In this document: positions 22,909-33,639 of the stretch, one piece after another
Position numbering within the stretch: position 1 is the first letter of the stretch
Layout of the letters: the number at the start of each line of letters is the position of its first letter
From: Valencia hispanica
Taxonomy: Eukaryota > Chordata > Actinopteri > Cyprinodontiformes > Valenciidae
Direction: 5' to 3'
Assembly (NCBI GenBank): GCA_963556495.2
Contig: OY747716.1
Location: forward strand, 10,802,571-10,866,570
DNA: 64,000 nucleotides
Made by a program: the position numbers and the translations under genes
The notes under the pieces: generated by a model
The model's database searches: none
What the model was told of the DNA's origin: nothing
What the model saw: only the letters and a program-made list of their open reading frames with translations

Positions 22909-23885
22909 ACATCATGCAGCGTCAAAATGAAATTACTGCCCTGTTGGTCCAACAAAACACAGCCTCTGCTCTGCCTATGAGAAATACACCTGTATTTGAT
23001 GGTGATCCTCTGTATTTCAAATCTTTTCTCAGAGCCTTTGAAAATTGTATTGAGGATAAAACTCAAAGTTTCAGTGATTGTTTGTACTTCCTAGAACAGT
23101 ACACTAGGGGGCAACCAAGAGACATTGTAAGAAGTTGTCAGCATCTGCCCTCTGAACCTGGTTACCAAAGAGCAAAAACACTTTTGATTGAACATTTTGG
23201 CAGTGAACACAAAATCTCCTCTGCTTATATGGACAAAATGAACAACTGGCCCTCAATAAAACCTGAGGATGTTAACGCTCTGCAGTCATTTGCTTTGTTC
23301 CTTCGAGGTTGCGCCAATATAGTACATCATATAAAGTACATGAAGGAGTTGGACATGCCAGCTAACCTCAGGACAATCCTAATGAAACTCCCATACAAGC
23401 TGAGGGAAAAGTGGAGAAATGTGGCATGTGACATACTGGAACAAACTGGAAGCAGAGCATTGTTTGTTGATTTTGTAAATTTTATTGAAAAACAAGTCAA
23501 AATTGTTTCAGACCCGCTGTTTGGAGATATTAATGATGCGAGCCACACAAAGCTATCCACTCAAGTTAAGCAGAAAAGGAAAAGTGGTACCTTTGCCACC
23601 AGCGTCAATGCAATAAAGGATGGACATAAAGAAAAGGAAAACTTAACAGCTCACAGTAACCAGCTCAAATGTCTGTTCTGCCATCTCACCAATCACACTG
23701 CAAAATGCTTTCAGTTTAAAAGAAAGATACAACAGGACAAGATTCACTTTCTAAAGGAGAAAGGTGTTTGTTTTGGGTGCTTGAAATATGGACACACAAG
23801 CAAAGACTGTAGGAGGATTGTGAAGTGTGTCACAGGAAACACCCATCTGTCTTGCATGTGGAGAAGGAGGATACTACAAGGATAA
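22857..23885 (+). pseudogene. BEL/Pao gag capsid and zinc knuckles
   Basis: The 342-codon frame holds a DUF1759-like capsid: PVFDGDPLYFKSFLRAFENC, then YLEQY-like and LLIEHFGSEHKISSAYMDKM. It ends with two zinc knuckles, CLFCHLTNHTAKC and CFGCLKYGHTSKDC (last 60 residues). It joins the protease frame by a shift near 23825-23885. The structural role is to form the particle and bind RNA. Confidence 0.85.
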
Positions 23886-25081
23886 CCTCTAAAGAAACTG
23901 TGAGCACTGTACTCGAGCAGCAGCAGACGTGTGGTCATGTTGGGGCTGGTGAAGAAGATACTGCTGTTTTCTCTATTGTGGCTGTGCAGGTGAAAAGTCA
24001 GAAAAGTAATAAAGTTGTGCACACTTATGCTTTCTTGGACCCTGGGAGCTCTGGTATCTTCTGCACTGTAAGTCTGGCTGGAAGGCTGGGAGCATTAGGC
24101 AAAAAGTGTAATATACTATTAAGGACAATGGGACAGACTAAAGCCATTAATACCACTGTAATAACTGGTCTGGAGGTGTCTGGTTTTGACACAGAGGACT
24201 TTATTGAGCTGCCATCTGTTCTGACACAAGCAAAAATGCCTGTATCCAAAGTCAATGTGCCATGTCAGGATGATATTGCCAAGTGGGCGTATTTGAGCAG
24301 CATTAGGCTACATGAAGTAGATGCAGATGTGGATTTGCTCATTGGAACTGACTCTCCCAAAGTTTTGGAGCTATGGGAACCAATAAACAGTCAATGTGGT
24401 GGACCGTATGCAGTGAGGACCAGAGTTGGCTTGGTCATAAACGAGCCTCTTTGTGCTGGAGACTTTGGAGGTGCTGGTGTCAAATCAGGATGCACTGTTG
24501 TAACTGCTAATTTCATATCTGTGGAGCACTTGGAAAACATGGTGATGCAGCAGTACAATCATGACTTTACTGAAAGAATATATGATGAACAACTTGAGAT
24601 GTCAAGAGAGGACATTAAATTCATGAAAATTGTGAAGGATACAACAGTGCTTAACAATGGACATTATTGCATTGACTTACGTTTCAGAGTTAAAGATCCT
24701 GTTTTGCCGAATAATCGCTGCATTGCATTACAAAGACTCCAAAGCCTGAAGAGGAGATTTAACAGAGACATTCCATTCAAAGCTCAATATATTGATTTCC
24801 TCAACAACATGTTGGAGCAAGGATATGCAGAAAAGGTTCCCACAAATGAGCCCACTCCAAAACAAGGAAAGGTGTGGTACATTCCCCACCATGGTGTACA
24901 TCACCCAACCAAAGGAAAGTTGCGTGTTGTGTTCGATTGTGGCTGTACATACAAAGGCACATCACTAAACAGCCAGCTCCTGCAGGGCCCAGACTTCACT
25001 AACACGCTTATTGGTGTCCTCCTCTGGTTTAGAGAAGAGCCCATCGCTGTTATGGCTGACATCAACGCCATGTTCCATTAG
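23825..25081 (+). pseudogene. BEL/Pao pol: A17-type protease and start of reverse transcriptase
   Basis: Residues near 60-70 read YAFLDPGSSGIFC, the aspartic protease active-site region (D-P-G-S rather than DTGS). LLIGTDSPKVLELWE is the usual second protease signature. Then comes a linker and the RT start with KLRVVFDCGCTYKGTSLNSQ, LLQGPDFTNTLIGVLLWFR and VMADINAMFH (first catalytic Asp). A TAG at 25079 interrupts MFH(Q)VQVP, and the frame goes on beyond it. Confidence 0.85.
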
Positions 25082-26177
25082 GTCCAGGTCCCACACAAGC
25101 ATGTGGACTTCTTGCGCTTTCTATGGTGACCCAATGGAGATGCTACAATGGAGCCAGAGGAATACAGGATGTGCGTGCATTTGTTTGGAGCTGTGTCCTC
25201 TCCAAGCTGCTCAAACTATGCACTGGGAATAACTGGTGAGGATAATGCACTGCGATACTCACTCGACATCCTCAGCACAGTCAAAACAAATTTCTATGTG
25301 GATGACTGTCTCAAGTCCACAGCCACAGATTAAGATGCAGTGAAGCTCATACATGGACTAACACCTCTCTGTAAAAAAGGCGGCTTCCATCTCCAAAAGT
25401 GGGTCACAAATATGTGTTTGCACTGATTCCCAGCAACATAGAGCAGTGGGTTTGGAGAATATGGATTTGGACAGGGACCAACTCCCTGTGAAAAGATTTT
25501 AGGGATGCAATGGTGTGTTCAAGGAGACACGTTCAGCTTCAGGACTAAAGTACAGGAACGTCCATACACCAGGAGGGGCATCCTTTCTGTGGTGAGCTCT
25601 CTCTATGACCCACTGGGCTTCGTGTCTCCTTTCATAATCCCTGCCAAGTTACTGTTACAGGAGCTGTGCAGAATGAACCTCAAATGGGATCAGCCAGTCC
25701 CCAGTGCCTTCTCCAGACATTGGTCTGAGTGGCTCTCTGAACTTCAGCACGAGTGGATTTAAAGTGGAATGGTGCGTCAAACCCAAGAACTTTGGAACAC
25801 AAGTGAAAGCAGAACTGCATAATTTTTCAGATGCCAGTCAAACAGGATATGGCACTGTTTCATACTTGAGATTGGAGAGCACTGATGGTGTGCATGTTTC
25901 ATTCATCACAGGCAAGGCTCGTGTTGCTCCTCTAAAGCAACTAACCATCCCACGCCTTGAGCTTGCTGCAGCTGTGCTTGCTGTTCGAGTGAACACAATG
26001 CTGTTAAAGGAGCTACAGTTGCCATTTCAAAGGTCATTTTTCTGGACCGATAGCACTACTGTTCTCAAGTACATCTTCAATGAAAGAAAGCGCTTTCACA
26101 CATGTTGCCAACCGTGTCACCACCATAAGAGAAGCCACAAACAAAGATCAGTGGAGGTATGTAAACACCAAAGATAA
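25082..26177 (+). pseudogene. BEL/Pao reverse transcriptase (YVDD) and RNase H
   Basis: Pieces in changing frames read [30 protein letters not shown] (catalytic Asp pair), RRGILSVVSSLYDPLGFVSP and then the RNase H domain with HNFSDASQTGYGTVSYLR, PRLELAAAVLAVRV and FFWTDSTTVLKYI. The order and motifs match BEL/Pao. There are stops at 25333 and frameshifts near 25750 and 26090. Confidence 0.85.
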
Positions 26178-27228
26178 TCCTGCAGATGAAGCTTCTCGAG
26201 GACTAAGAGATCAGGAGTTTGGAAAAGGAAAATGGCTAAAAGGACCAGACTTTTTGCACTTGCCTCCCGCCGAATGGCTAAAACTCGACTGGGACTCCTC
26301 ATCCATCCCATCTGATGATCCAGAGGTGAAAAAGGAACTTAAAGTGAATGCTATTACAACACACAGTGAAACTCCCATCAGTCAGCTCATTCACTATTTC
26401 TCATCCTGGAGAAAGCTTAAAACATCAGTGGCCTGGTTGTTGGAGCTGAAAGAAAGACTTTTACTTTTGAGCCAAAAGAGAAAAGAATACGTGGTCAAGC
26501 AGAATGAAAATGTGGAAAAAGAGCTTAAAAAATTCAAAGCCACACTTGGAAAATCCAGCTTGACACCAGAGCGCTTGGAGGAAGCCGAAAAGGCAATAAT
26601 TCAGTTTGCACAAAACCAAAGATTCAGCACTGAAATTTCCTCACTCAAACATGACCCAAAGACTGTTTCCAAAGACAGCCCTCTGTATCGCCTCGACCCC
26701 TTCATCGAAGATGGCATCTTAAGAGTTGGTGGGCGCCTGTCTAAATCTGCCCTGCCGTTGGAGGTAAAATATCCTGCGATTCTGTCAAAGGATCTGCATG
26801 TTTCCCAGCTCATATTACGTTACAGCCATTACCAACTTGGACATGCTGGACACAATCAAATGCTGTACAGATTGAGACAGAAGTATTGGATCATAAATGG
26901 CAACTCTGCAGCAAGGAAGATTCTCTAACAATGTACAGTGTGCAGAAGGTACAGAGGAAAACTTGGAACACAGAAAATGTCCGACTTACCAGAGGAACGA
27001 TTCGTGCCTGATAACGCACCCTTTACAAATGCAGGAGTGGACTATTTTGGACCACTGGACGTGAGGAGAGGGAGAACTGTGCTGAAGCGATATGGGGTGA
27101 TTTACCTTTCTGAGCAGCCGCGCAATACACCTGGAGGAGGCGCACTCCCTCGACACAGACTCCTGCATCAATGCTGTGCAAAGATTTATCTGCAGAAGAG
27201 GACCTGTGACAATTATAGGGTCAGATAA
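26080..27228 (+). pseudogene. BEL/Pao integrase, zinc-binding and core start
   Basis: The frame carries NPADEASRGL and DFLHLPPAEW, a long linker, PLYRLDPFIEDGILRVGGRL, then HYQLGHAGHNQMLYRLRQKY (HHCC start) and the CRRYRG/KMSDLPEERF block. VDYFGPLDVRRGR holds the first catalytic Asp. The second Asp is in SDNGTNFVGAKKEL near 27225, in a shifted frame. A stop near 26928 and further shifts break it. Confidence 0.85.
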
Positions 27229-27354
27229 TGGCACAAATTTTGTTGGTGCGAAGAAGGAGCTGAGGTGAGCTCTGGTTGCTTTAAATCACTCTAAAATTTA
27301 AAGGACTTTTGTGCAGGAAGGAGTGATGTAGAGTTTTAACACCGCAGCTGCATC

Positions 27355-27915
27355 TCACCAAGGTGGCGTTTGGGAGCGTCTGATTCGCTCTGTGCGCAGT
27401 GTGTTACCTCTGTTGTTGGACATCAACTGCTGGACGATGAAGGCCTGCAAACACTGTTTTGTGAGGTAGAGGCAATACTCAATGACCGGCCAATAACTAA
27501 GGTCTCAGAAGATCCCAATGACTTTGAAGCGCTCACTCCAAATCACATTCTCCTGCTAAAAGGCAAGCCCATTCTGCCACCAGGCCTGTTCGAAAAATCT
27601 GACCCGTACATCAAGAGGAGATGGAGGCAAGTGCAGTACGTTGCGGAGCTGTTCTGGAAAAGGTGGACATCAGAGTATTTGCTTGTAATGCAAGAAAGAC
27701 AAAAATGGACAAAGCAAAAAAGAAATTTCATCCCAGGAGATATTGTCGTAATCGCTGATGCCACAGCTCGAAGAGGCTTGTGGATGATGGGCAGAGTTCT
27801 AAGCACCATAGCTGACTCAAGAGGACTGGTCCGTTCTGTGAAGGTCCAAACGAAGACCAGCATCCTGGACAGACCAATAACCAAGCTCTGTCTTCTCTTG
27901 GAGGCCAACAATTGA
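27355..27915 (+). pseudogene. BEL/Pao integrase C-terminus
   Basis: GVWERLIRSVR near 27363 carries the third catalytic residue (Glu). The 27370-27915 frame continues with LQTLFCEVEAILNDRPITKV, LTPNHILLLKG, YIKRRWRQVQYVAELFWKRW and PGDIVVIADATARRGLWMMG, the DUF5641-type tail of BEL integrases. It stops at 27915, 172 bp before the 3' LTR. Confidence 0.88.
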
Positions 27916-28087
27916 CTGTACAGCTCATTCCCTCTCCTATCTCTGTCTTCCATCTATTTGTTTCTTTCAGGCATGGAGAAACTGAAGATCCAAAGATTCT
28001 AGCTTACTGCTTAGGCTACAATCAGGAAATAGCTCCTTTGTGCTAAAGTTAATTGTGGGTAAAGTACCGTCACATTAGGGTCTGGGT

Positions 28088-28952
28088 TGTTGGAGCTATT
28101 TTGCACTTTGTTTATTTTAGGCTTAAAGGTATAGCGGAGGATTTTCTTTTTCCGGGTGGGTAGCCTATACTATTGGTCCACCTAAGTGTCAATCATTCTG
28201 GTGATATGTTTACGTAAGGCACGTCGTACGTGCTCGTCCCTAGGTAGTTTTCGCTTTCTGCGCATGCGCACTTTCAGGTGTATTATGTGTGATGAGTTTG
28301 ATGCTAGACGATAGCTTGTTTATTGGCCTGTAGCATGCTAAAGTTAGCTATAGAGATGCTTGTCGTAAATAGATTTTCACTTACTGGTGGTGAGTCTGAC
28401 ATTGTGGAAACGACGTGCACGAGGTGAACTAGGCTCGTGCATGCTCTCTCGTGCACACGGCGTTTCCTCTCGGGAGCAGATAGTGTTGCGCATGTGCATT
28501 TTTGGAAAAATTGGAGAGGGCGGGTCTTCTAAAATTCGGAAAGATCCTCCGCTATACCTTTAAGTTATAGCCTAATTTATTTCCTTTCTTTTCTTGCTAA
28601 AGTTAATTTGCTTTATTTTGCATTTATGCTTATTTTTTTGTTTATTTATATTGTTGTTTATTGGTCACCTGGTGCTATGTTAGTTTACATAAGTAGGTCA
28701 AGGTGGGAGGGACCGCAGGCTGCGAGGGCATATGGTTTTTTACCAGCGTTAGAGAGGCAGCAGAAAATGCCTGTAAGCTTGCTTTCTTGGTGAAAATAAA
28801 CCTCCTCAAACTATCCTTTTTGATATGGACATTAGTTGATTTTGGTACCTCTAAACCTGCGTAAAGTCTAAACCATGACGTAGCCTCAGTGGCCATTTGA
28901 GAAGTTTGACATTATTAGTTTTGTTTAAGTTTATGGACAAATAGCCACTACA
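28088..28952 (+). repeat. BEL/Pao 3' LTR, carrying a MITE
   Basis: It is the same LTR as 20939-21354 but 865 bp long because a 433-bp MITE lies in it at GGCTTAA. It ends ATAGCCACTACA directly before the duplicated AGATG. Confidence 0.93.
28127..28559. mobile_element. TTAA-flanked MITE inside the 3' LTR
   Basis: Terminal inverted repeats AGGTATAGCGGAGGAT and ATCCTCCGCTATACCT are perfect over 16 bp. TTAA lies on both sides (28123-28126, 28560-28563), and the empty site GGCTTAAGTTA is preserved in the 5' LTR. TTAA duplication suggests piggyBac or Kolobok. A TA duplication with one more base per end is also possible. No coding capacity. Confidence 0.9.
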
Positions 28953-29503
28953 AGATGTTTAAATGGCTTGAGTACTCTGTTGCCACAAATGCTGCCTTTT
29001 GCTTTCCATGTCGGCACTTTAGAAGGCAGAATATTCGTAAAAATAAAGATGGTCTTCTCAGTAATTCTGGATTTTCAAATTGGAAAAGGGCTTTGGATTT
29101 CTTCCGTGAGCATGAGAAAAGTGACACCCACAAATCAAGCATGACATGTTGGCAGAGCTTCAAAAGCACAGAAACTCATGGAGATGTTGTTGAACAGCTG
29201 TATACTGCAAGCGCAGTAGAAATATCAGTTTGGACATGGGAAGAGCGGAGCAGTACAAGACATCAATCATTAAAACCTCAAAAGATCTCCGCACAGACCC
29301 TGGTGTTGACGATCTATTCAAGAGTACCATGAGTATATGTGAAGACAATCACATCCAGCTATCGGTTTGTCCCAGGAAAAGGCCAAAAATATTAGATGAT
29401 TTTGTGGTGGAGTCAGCCAGTGGGGCATCCTCTAATTTGACCACATCAGATGAGTTCAGAGGCCAGCTTTTTTATTCATGCATGGACAGGATGATACAGG
29501 AGC
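28953..29503 (+). pseudogene. hAT transposase: TTF zinc finger and linker
   Basis: MFKWLEYSVATNAAFCFPCR with a following HFRR and a downstream HEKSDTHKSS form the TTF-type zinc finger (Cys-x2-Cys with distal His). A frameshift near 29240 moves to GRAEQYKTSIIKTSKDLRTD and a segment rich in acidic and polar residues (RKRPKILDDFVVE). It ends at DRMIQELS, where a solo LTR entered. Confidence 0.8.
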
Positions 29504-30237
29504 TGTCAGGATCCGGCAGGATCCAGCAGAGGGAGCCATTTCCTCTTCCTTCCTCAGGTGCTGAGTATTGAGCTGACACACCTGGAGCTGGTTACCTCAT
29601 CACCGCTGGCAGTATTTTACAGGAGCAGCTCCACCAGACGAGCGTCAGATGATTCCGTTCCCTTCAGTGGTAACTGACCTCAACTCTTGTCTTCGATACA
29701 AGTTATCCTGCCTAGTCTTACCTGTATTCTCCTTTGTGGTCTCCAGTCGTTCTCCCGCGATCCTGGGTTCCTCTGTTGAAATCCTCTGCGTCTCTCTGAA
29801 GTCCCGGTCTCACAATCCACCACCGACGTTCGTGTCCCTTGGGGCTTCTGGCCGCTCCTCCTCCATCACCCTGCTGTCACTGCTCCAGGTAGTTCCGCTC
29901 CGGCGCTCAGCACCGTCAACACCTCCAACAAAGGAAGACTCACCTGAGATTCCTACCGCTCTCTATAACCTCCGGCCTCCGAATCCTTACCTCCCTCTCC
30001 AGTCCAGATCTTCAGTCCTTCCAGTGAGTTATTCGTCCGTCTCCAATCTTCCATATTATTCTTTATCAATCCTCACCCATATCCTTACCTTCCAGTGGCG
30101 TCTTCGTCTTCCATCGACCCAGTCTGCTCTCTTCAGAACCCGACCTGCAGAACTTTAATAAAACTTCTCAAAATCTTTCTCTGAGTCCCGAGTGTTGCTG
30201 TGTATGCTTAAGAGTCAGTTCTGTGACAACCATGACA
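29504..30237 (+). mobile_element. Solo LTR in the hAT exon
   Basis: It begins TGTCAGGATCCGGCAGG, ends GTGACAACCATGACA, and is flanked by GGAGC at 29499-29503 and 30238-30242. AATAAAACTTCTCAAAATCT near 30158 is a plausible poly-A signal for a + strand LTR. No internal domain remains, so it arose by LTR-LTR recombination. The 170-codon open frame inside (29649-30158) has no domain and is judged chance. Family not assigned; Ty3/gypsy-like in appearance. Confidence 0.88.
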
Positions 30238-30242
30238 GGAGC

Positions 30243-30770
30243 TTACTCATCAGTTTTCAGATGTGGGAGAAGAGCTTATGTCGGGCATTCCGGCGTGCAA
30301 CCCAACCACAGGAACCTTTCTCTCTGAATATGCTCTCAAATCCTTGCTAACCATTATAGCATTAAACTAGAGACAGAAGAAGTCTTGGTGGCAAAAAACT
30401 TCTTCAAAACATGTCTGGAGAAGGAGAGAAAAATCTCTGACACGGCAACTAATAAAGAGGAAGACCTGGACATGGCTACTGTCTTCCGGATGCTTGACAG
30501 AGACATGTTTCCCACCCTAGCTGTCCTCCAAGTTGCTCTTACAATCCCAGTTAGCAGCTGCAGCTGTGAACGCTGCTTTAGTGTTTTATGGCGTCTGCAC
30601 ACATGGTTGAGAAGCACCATGGGCCAAGACAGGCTGAATGACCTGGCAATCATGTCAATTGAAAAGGACACCCTGGATGTTATAACCTCTGAGAAAATTA
30701 TTGTCAGATTTGCTCAATTAAAACCACATCGGCACATCCTTATTTTTCCGACACATCAATAAAAAAGGGG
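30243..30770 (+). pseudogene. hAT transposase C-terminal dimerisation domain
   Basis: The frame resumes after the solo LTR. At 30385-30762 it holds DMATVFRMLDRDMFPTLAVL, then SCSCERCFSVLWRLHTWLRS and DRLNDLAIMSIEKDT. This is the hATC domain with the S-x-E-R-x-F-S signature, here CERCFSVL. The stop at 30762 is the natural end. The middle of the transposase (catalytic Asp/Glu region) was not seen, so most of the core is deleted. Confidence 0.8.
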
Positions 30771-32546
30771 GGAAAAGATATTAATGAGAGTGAGGTGTGG
30801 TGACATAGCAAGAAAGGACTGCAATTGAGCTAACTCAGCACATAGGGCAAGTCGCAGGACTTTTTAAGCAGCAAAAAGCAACTGTTTCTACACTTATGTA
30901 TGTTATTTGTAGTTCATGTATGTTCTGTAAGCCTCCTTTGAGATATTTTGTTTTTTAAAAATACAACTCAGTTAAATAAAAGTTATTTCCATTTGTTTTT
31001 TGTATTCGTTACATCTATGAATGAGAGAGCTGTATATTGGTCATACAACTTGTGCAGAAAGCAGAGAAACAAGTCTAAATCAGGGTGAGAAGAAAGAACA
31101 GAGCACGAAAAACAGCAGAGGGGATCATACGGGAATGGGATGCATTTGGGTTTGGTTGATGTATTAATTATAAAGTCAAACTTAATGTGTAGTGTTTGGT
31201 TTTTAACAACTCTAGGTCGGACAATAACTTCACACAGTGGAGAGTACTTTAAAAAATTTTATTTTGAATATTCAGGGTCAGAGAGGAATGGTAAACACAG
31301 GAGCTGCTGCTGCTGCTGGACAGTTAGGCTGGGCTGGAGAAAGACAGGTAATATTAATTGATTATTAATTTTGGAGATTGAGATCTTGGATGTCTTCTTC
31401 AGAGAAAGAGGAGCTTACTTTGGTTCGGATCCTTTGGTTGCTGGGGAAAGGTAAGTTGGAGCCAGAGATCTGTGGTTGGTTGGTGAGTGGATGGTTGGAT
31501 GGTTTGATGATCTGGTTTTCTTTTTCCTTGCAGGTGGTGATGTTGAAGGGTGGACTGACAAGGCACTTATGCGGTTTGGGTAGTTTTCCAGGACAGAACG
31601 GCGCGGAGGCTGACCAGGGAGGGACCAGGACGATGATGGATCTGAGCTCGGCTTGTTGTTAATCCCATCTGTTCAGTAGGAATCCTTGGGATGTTAACAA
31701 AGGCACCAGAGTGGAGAATGAGGTATCTGGGAGTTTGATCTGTCGAGGAGACAAGCAGGTAAGTTAACATTTGGGGAAGAAGTAGACAAAGGAAAAGTTC
31801 AGTATTTTACACTTAAAGCCCTGTTTTCAGACTTTTTATGATGAAATAGAACAGTTTTGATAGAAATTTGGACAAATACTGCTGTCCTGATAAATTTAGG
31901 TTTCTTTGCTAACACCCCCCCCCCCCCTCACAATGGGACAACAGGTGCACAGAAACATTCGTTCCTGAAACGCATTCAACTTTTGTTTACAAAGACGTGA
32001 AACTCACCGAGTCGTCAGGGGTGTTCACTGAAATGCTCACACAAAAGATGCTGAGATGATGAGACGAAGACTGGGTAGCCCTAGCTTTTATTGACCGCTA
32101 GAAGCTGACAGCGCGTCAAACAAGTAGACTTAACCCACCCCATGCCTCGATAGCGACTGTGAAAGACGCTACAAATTCTTTAGAAATATACTGAGCCAAA
32201 GAGAATGTGAAAAGCATTCCAGATTATCTACGCAGTGTGCGGATGTAAACGTCAAGACACGAACGCATTAAAAGATTGTTCAAACAACGTCAGCATGATT
32301 TTAGTCACAAATCGAAGCATGCATTTTGATAGAAATCATGCATGCATTGTGATACAAACAATTTCACACTCAGCTAAACGCTAAAGCAGTAAGTTGTTCT
32401 CTTGTTGTTGGTGAAATACAGCGGAGGAAAGCAGACACCGCTCTAGTGAGTGCGCGCTCCCGCGTCAGGGGATACATATGCTGACGGGGATAACTAGCTT
32501 AGCACAACTGCAGAGTATTCGGCCAAGATCTAAATAAATTGCTCAC
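30771..32546. other. Unassigned DNA
   Basis: It contains a 15-base C run near 31914-31928. Frames at 31140-31361 and 31378-31662 have TAGGTAAGT-like and TTGCAGG words that resemble splice sites but no recognisable domain. The right terminus of the upstream hAT should be in its first part but was not identified. Confidence 0.35.
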
Positions 32547-32640
32547 CTCTATCACGGGAATCAAACTCTGAAATTGTTCTTAATTCAACCTGGGAAGCTA
32601 ATTCCAACAAGAATTGAGGCATAGCATCTGGGAGCGCCAT
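32547..32640 (-). CDS. Possible short first exon (minus strand)
   Basis: The minus strand reads CAACATGGCGCTCCCAGATG, a good vertebrate start context. It stays open for 31 codons (start MALPDAMPQFLLELASQVEL) and reaches AGAG/GTGAGC, a strong donor. Downstream exons on the minus strand were not recognised. It resembles first exons of some fish transposon genes but I cannot name it. Low confidence. Confidence 0.3.
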
Positions 32641-33159
32641 GTTGTTTAGCAGCAGAAGAAGAATGAGCCCTGACGTCATTTTCTTGCGCCGTGTGTGATT
32701 GTGAATCCATTTGAATTATGTTACACCTTTTGCGGAGCGGGGATGAAAACGAAAAAGCAATATCATTTTCTTTGTCTTTTTAATTAGGACACAGAACGAG
32801 CAATTGGAAAATGAAAAAGCAGTTTGGATGATTTCTTTTTAATTTTATTTATGTGTGTGGGGGGGGGTTTGTGTGTGTGTGTGTGTGCGTGGGAGAGAGA
32901 GGTCCCGCTGCCCGCCACAAGACAGAACGAAGAGATAAAGGCCTGCTTCTAGCGACAACCAGTTTACAACACAGAGCATACAACACTAATTGGTGATGAG
33001 TAAACAGTAGTTTACAAGTTCACAAACTTATATCAACCAACAGAAAGACAGGATCTAACCCGTCGAACCTAACTCCTCTACCCCAACTCAGCAGAAATAA
33101 ACCAAGCTTATCCTACTTGGTGATGATTCTCTTCCGTCCACACCAGTCCACGACGAACA
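32641..33159. other. Unassigned, with a G/GT simple repeat
   Basis: A run of nine G followed by a GT run occupies about 32858-32890. The rest has no recognised content. It leads into the CACTA-like element, whose left terminus was not found. Confidence 0.4.
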
Positions 33160-33447
33160 ATGGAGAAAAGGGAACGAAAGTGTTCAAACGGTGGTAGAAG
33201 CGTCAGTGCACAGCCGAAGTTAGAGATGGACGGGTTCAAATGCAGGCACCGACCGGAATCGGGCCTGTCTTCAGACAGCTATCTTGGTTTAGCTCAAATG
33301 CCAGCAGACTTCCTAGATGCACAAACGGGAAGCCGGATAGCGTCCAAATGCAGGCACCGACTGGAATCTGGCCTGTCTTCAGACAGCTATCTTGGTATAG
33401 CTCAGATACCAGCAGACTTCCGAGATGCACAAACGGGAACAGGATAG
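33160..33447 (+). other. Open frame with 36-residue tandem repeat
   Basis: The 95-codon frame contains two copies of a 36-residue unit (KCRHR-ESGLSSDSYLG-AQ-PADF-DAQTG). Because the unit is exactly 108 bp the frame is kept. It lies just upstream of the CACTA-like transposase frame and might be its first exon or leader, but no family match is known to me. Confidence 0.35.
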
Positions 33448-33452
33448 CTTGG
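33240..33452. repeat. 108-bp tandem duplication
   Basis: Units start at ATGCAGGCACCGACCGGAAT (33240) and ATGCAGGCACCGACTGGAAT (33348). They differ at a handful of positions, and the second copy is truncated after ACAAACGGGAA. Confidence 0.92.
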
Positions 33453-33639
33453 CAGGTAATACTTCGAAGTTATCAGGGGAGTTCTTTCCTGATCCAGCAG
33501 GTTGGAACAAAAGAGGGGAAATTGCTAGCAATTCAATTGGGCGTCTCCATTCAGCTCAGCGATGAGCTGAGGAAAGACAATTTGGTGCAAATCATGGTTT
33601 GATGGAGACACAGGAGGAAGGTCTGGACTTTGGTGACAC

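Larger units (their letters stand above)
20939..28952 (+). mobile_element. BEL/Pao LTR retrotransposon
   Basis: The LTRs begin TGTTGGAGCTATTTTGC and end ATAGCCACTACA. The element is flanked by a 5-bp target duplication AGATG (20934-20938 and 28953-28957). The internal part encodes, in order, gag, an A17-type protease, RT, RNase H and integrase, the BEL/Pao order. No env-like frame is seen. Several stops and frameshifts show it is inactive as it stands. It inserted into the hAT transposase exon. Confidence 0.93.
19768..30770 (+). mobile_element. TTF-finger hAT element split by a BEL element and a solo LTR
   Basis: The left end CAGGGGCGAAGTTAGGGGGT at 19768 is hAT-like. Coding exons follow at 20041 and 20761. 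The BEL insertion (20939-28952) and the solo LTR (29504-30237) split the second exon. The C-terminal dimerisation domain ends at about 30762. The right terminus was not recognised, so the outer limit is approximate. Removing the two inserts together with one copy of each 5-bp duplication restores the reading frame across both junctions. Confidence 0.75.

Noticed and set aside
29649..30158. 169-codon open frame
   Set aside because: It lies wholly within the solo LTR and has no domain; proline/serine-rich chance reading of C-rich DNA.
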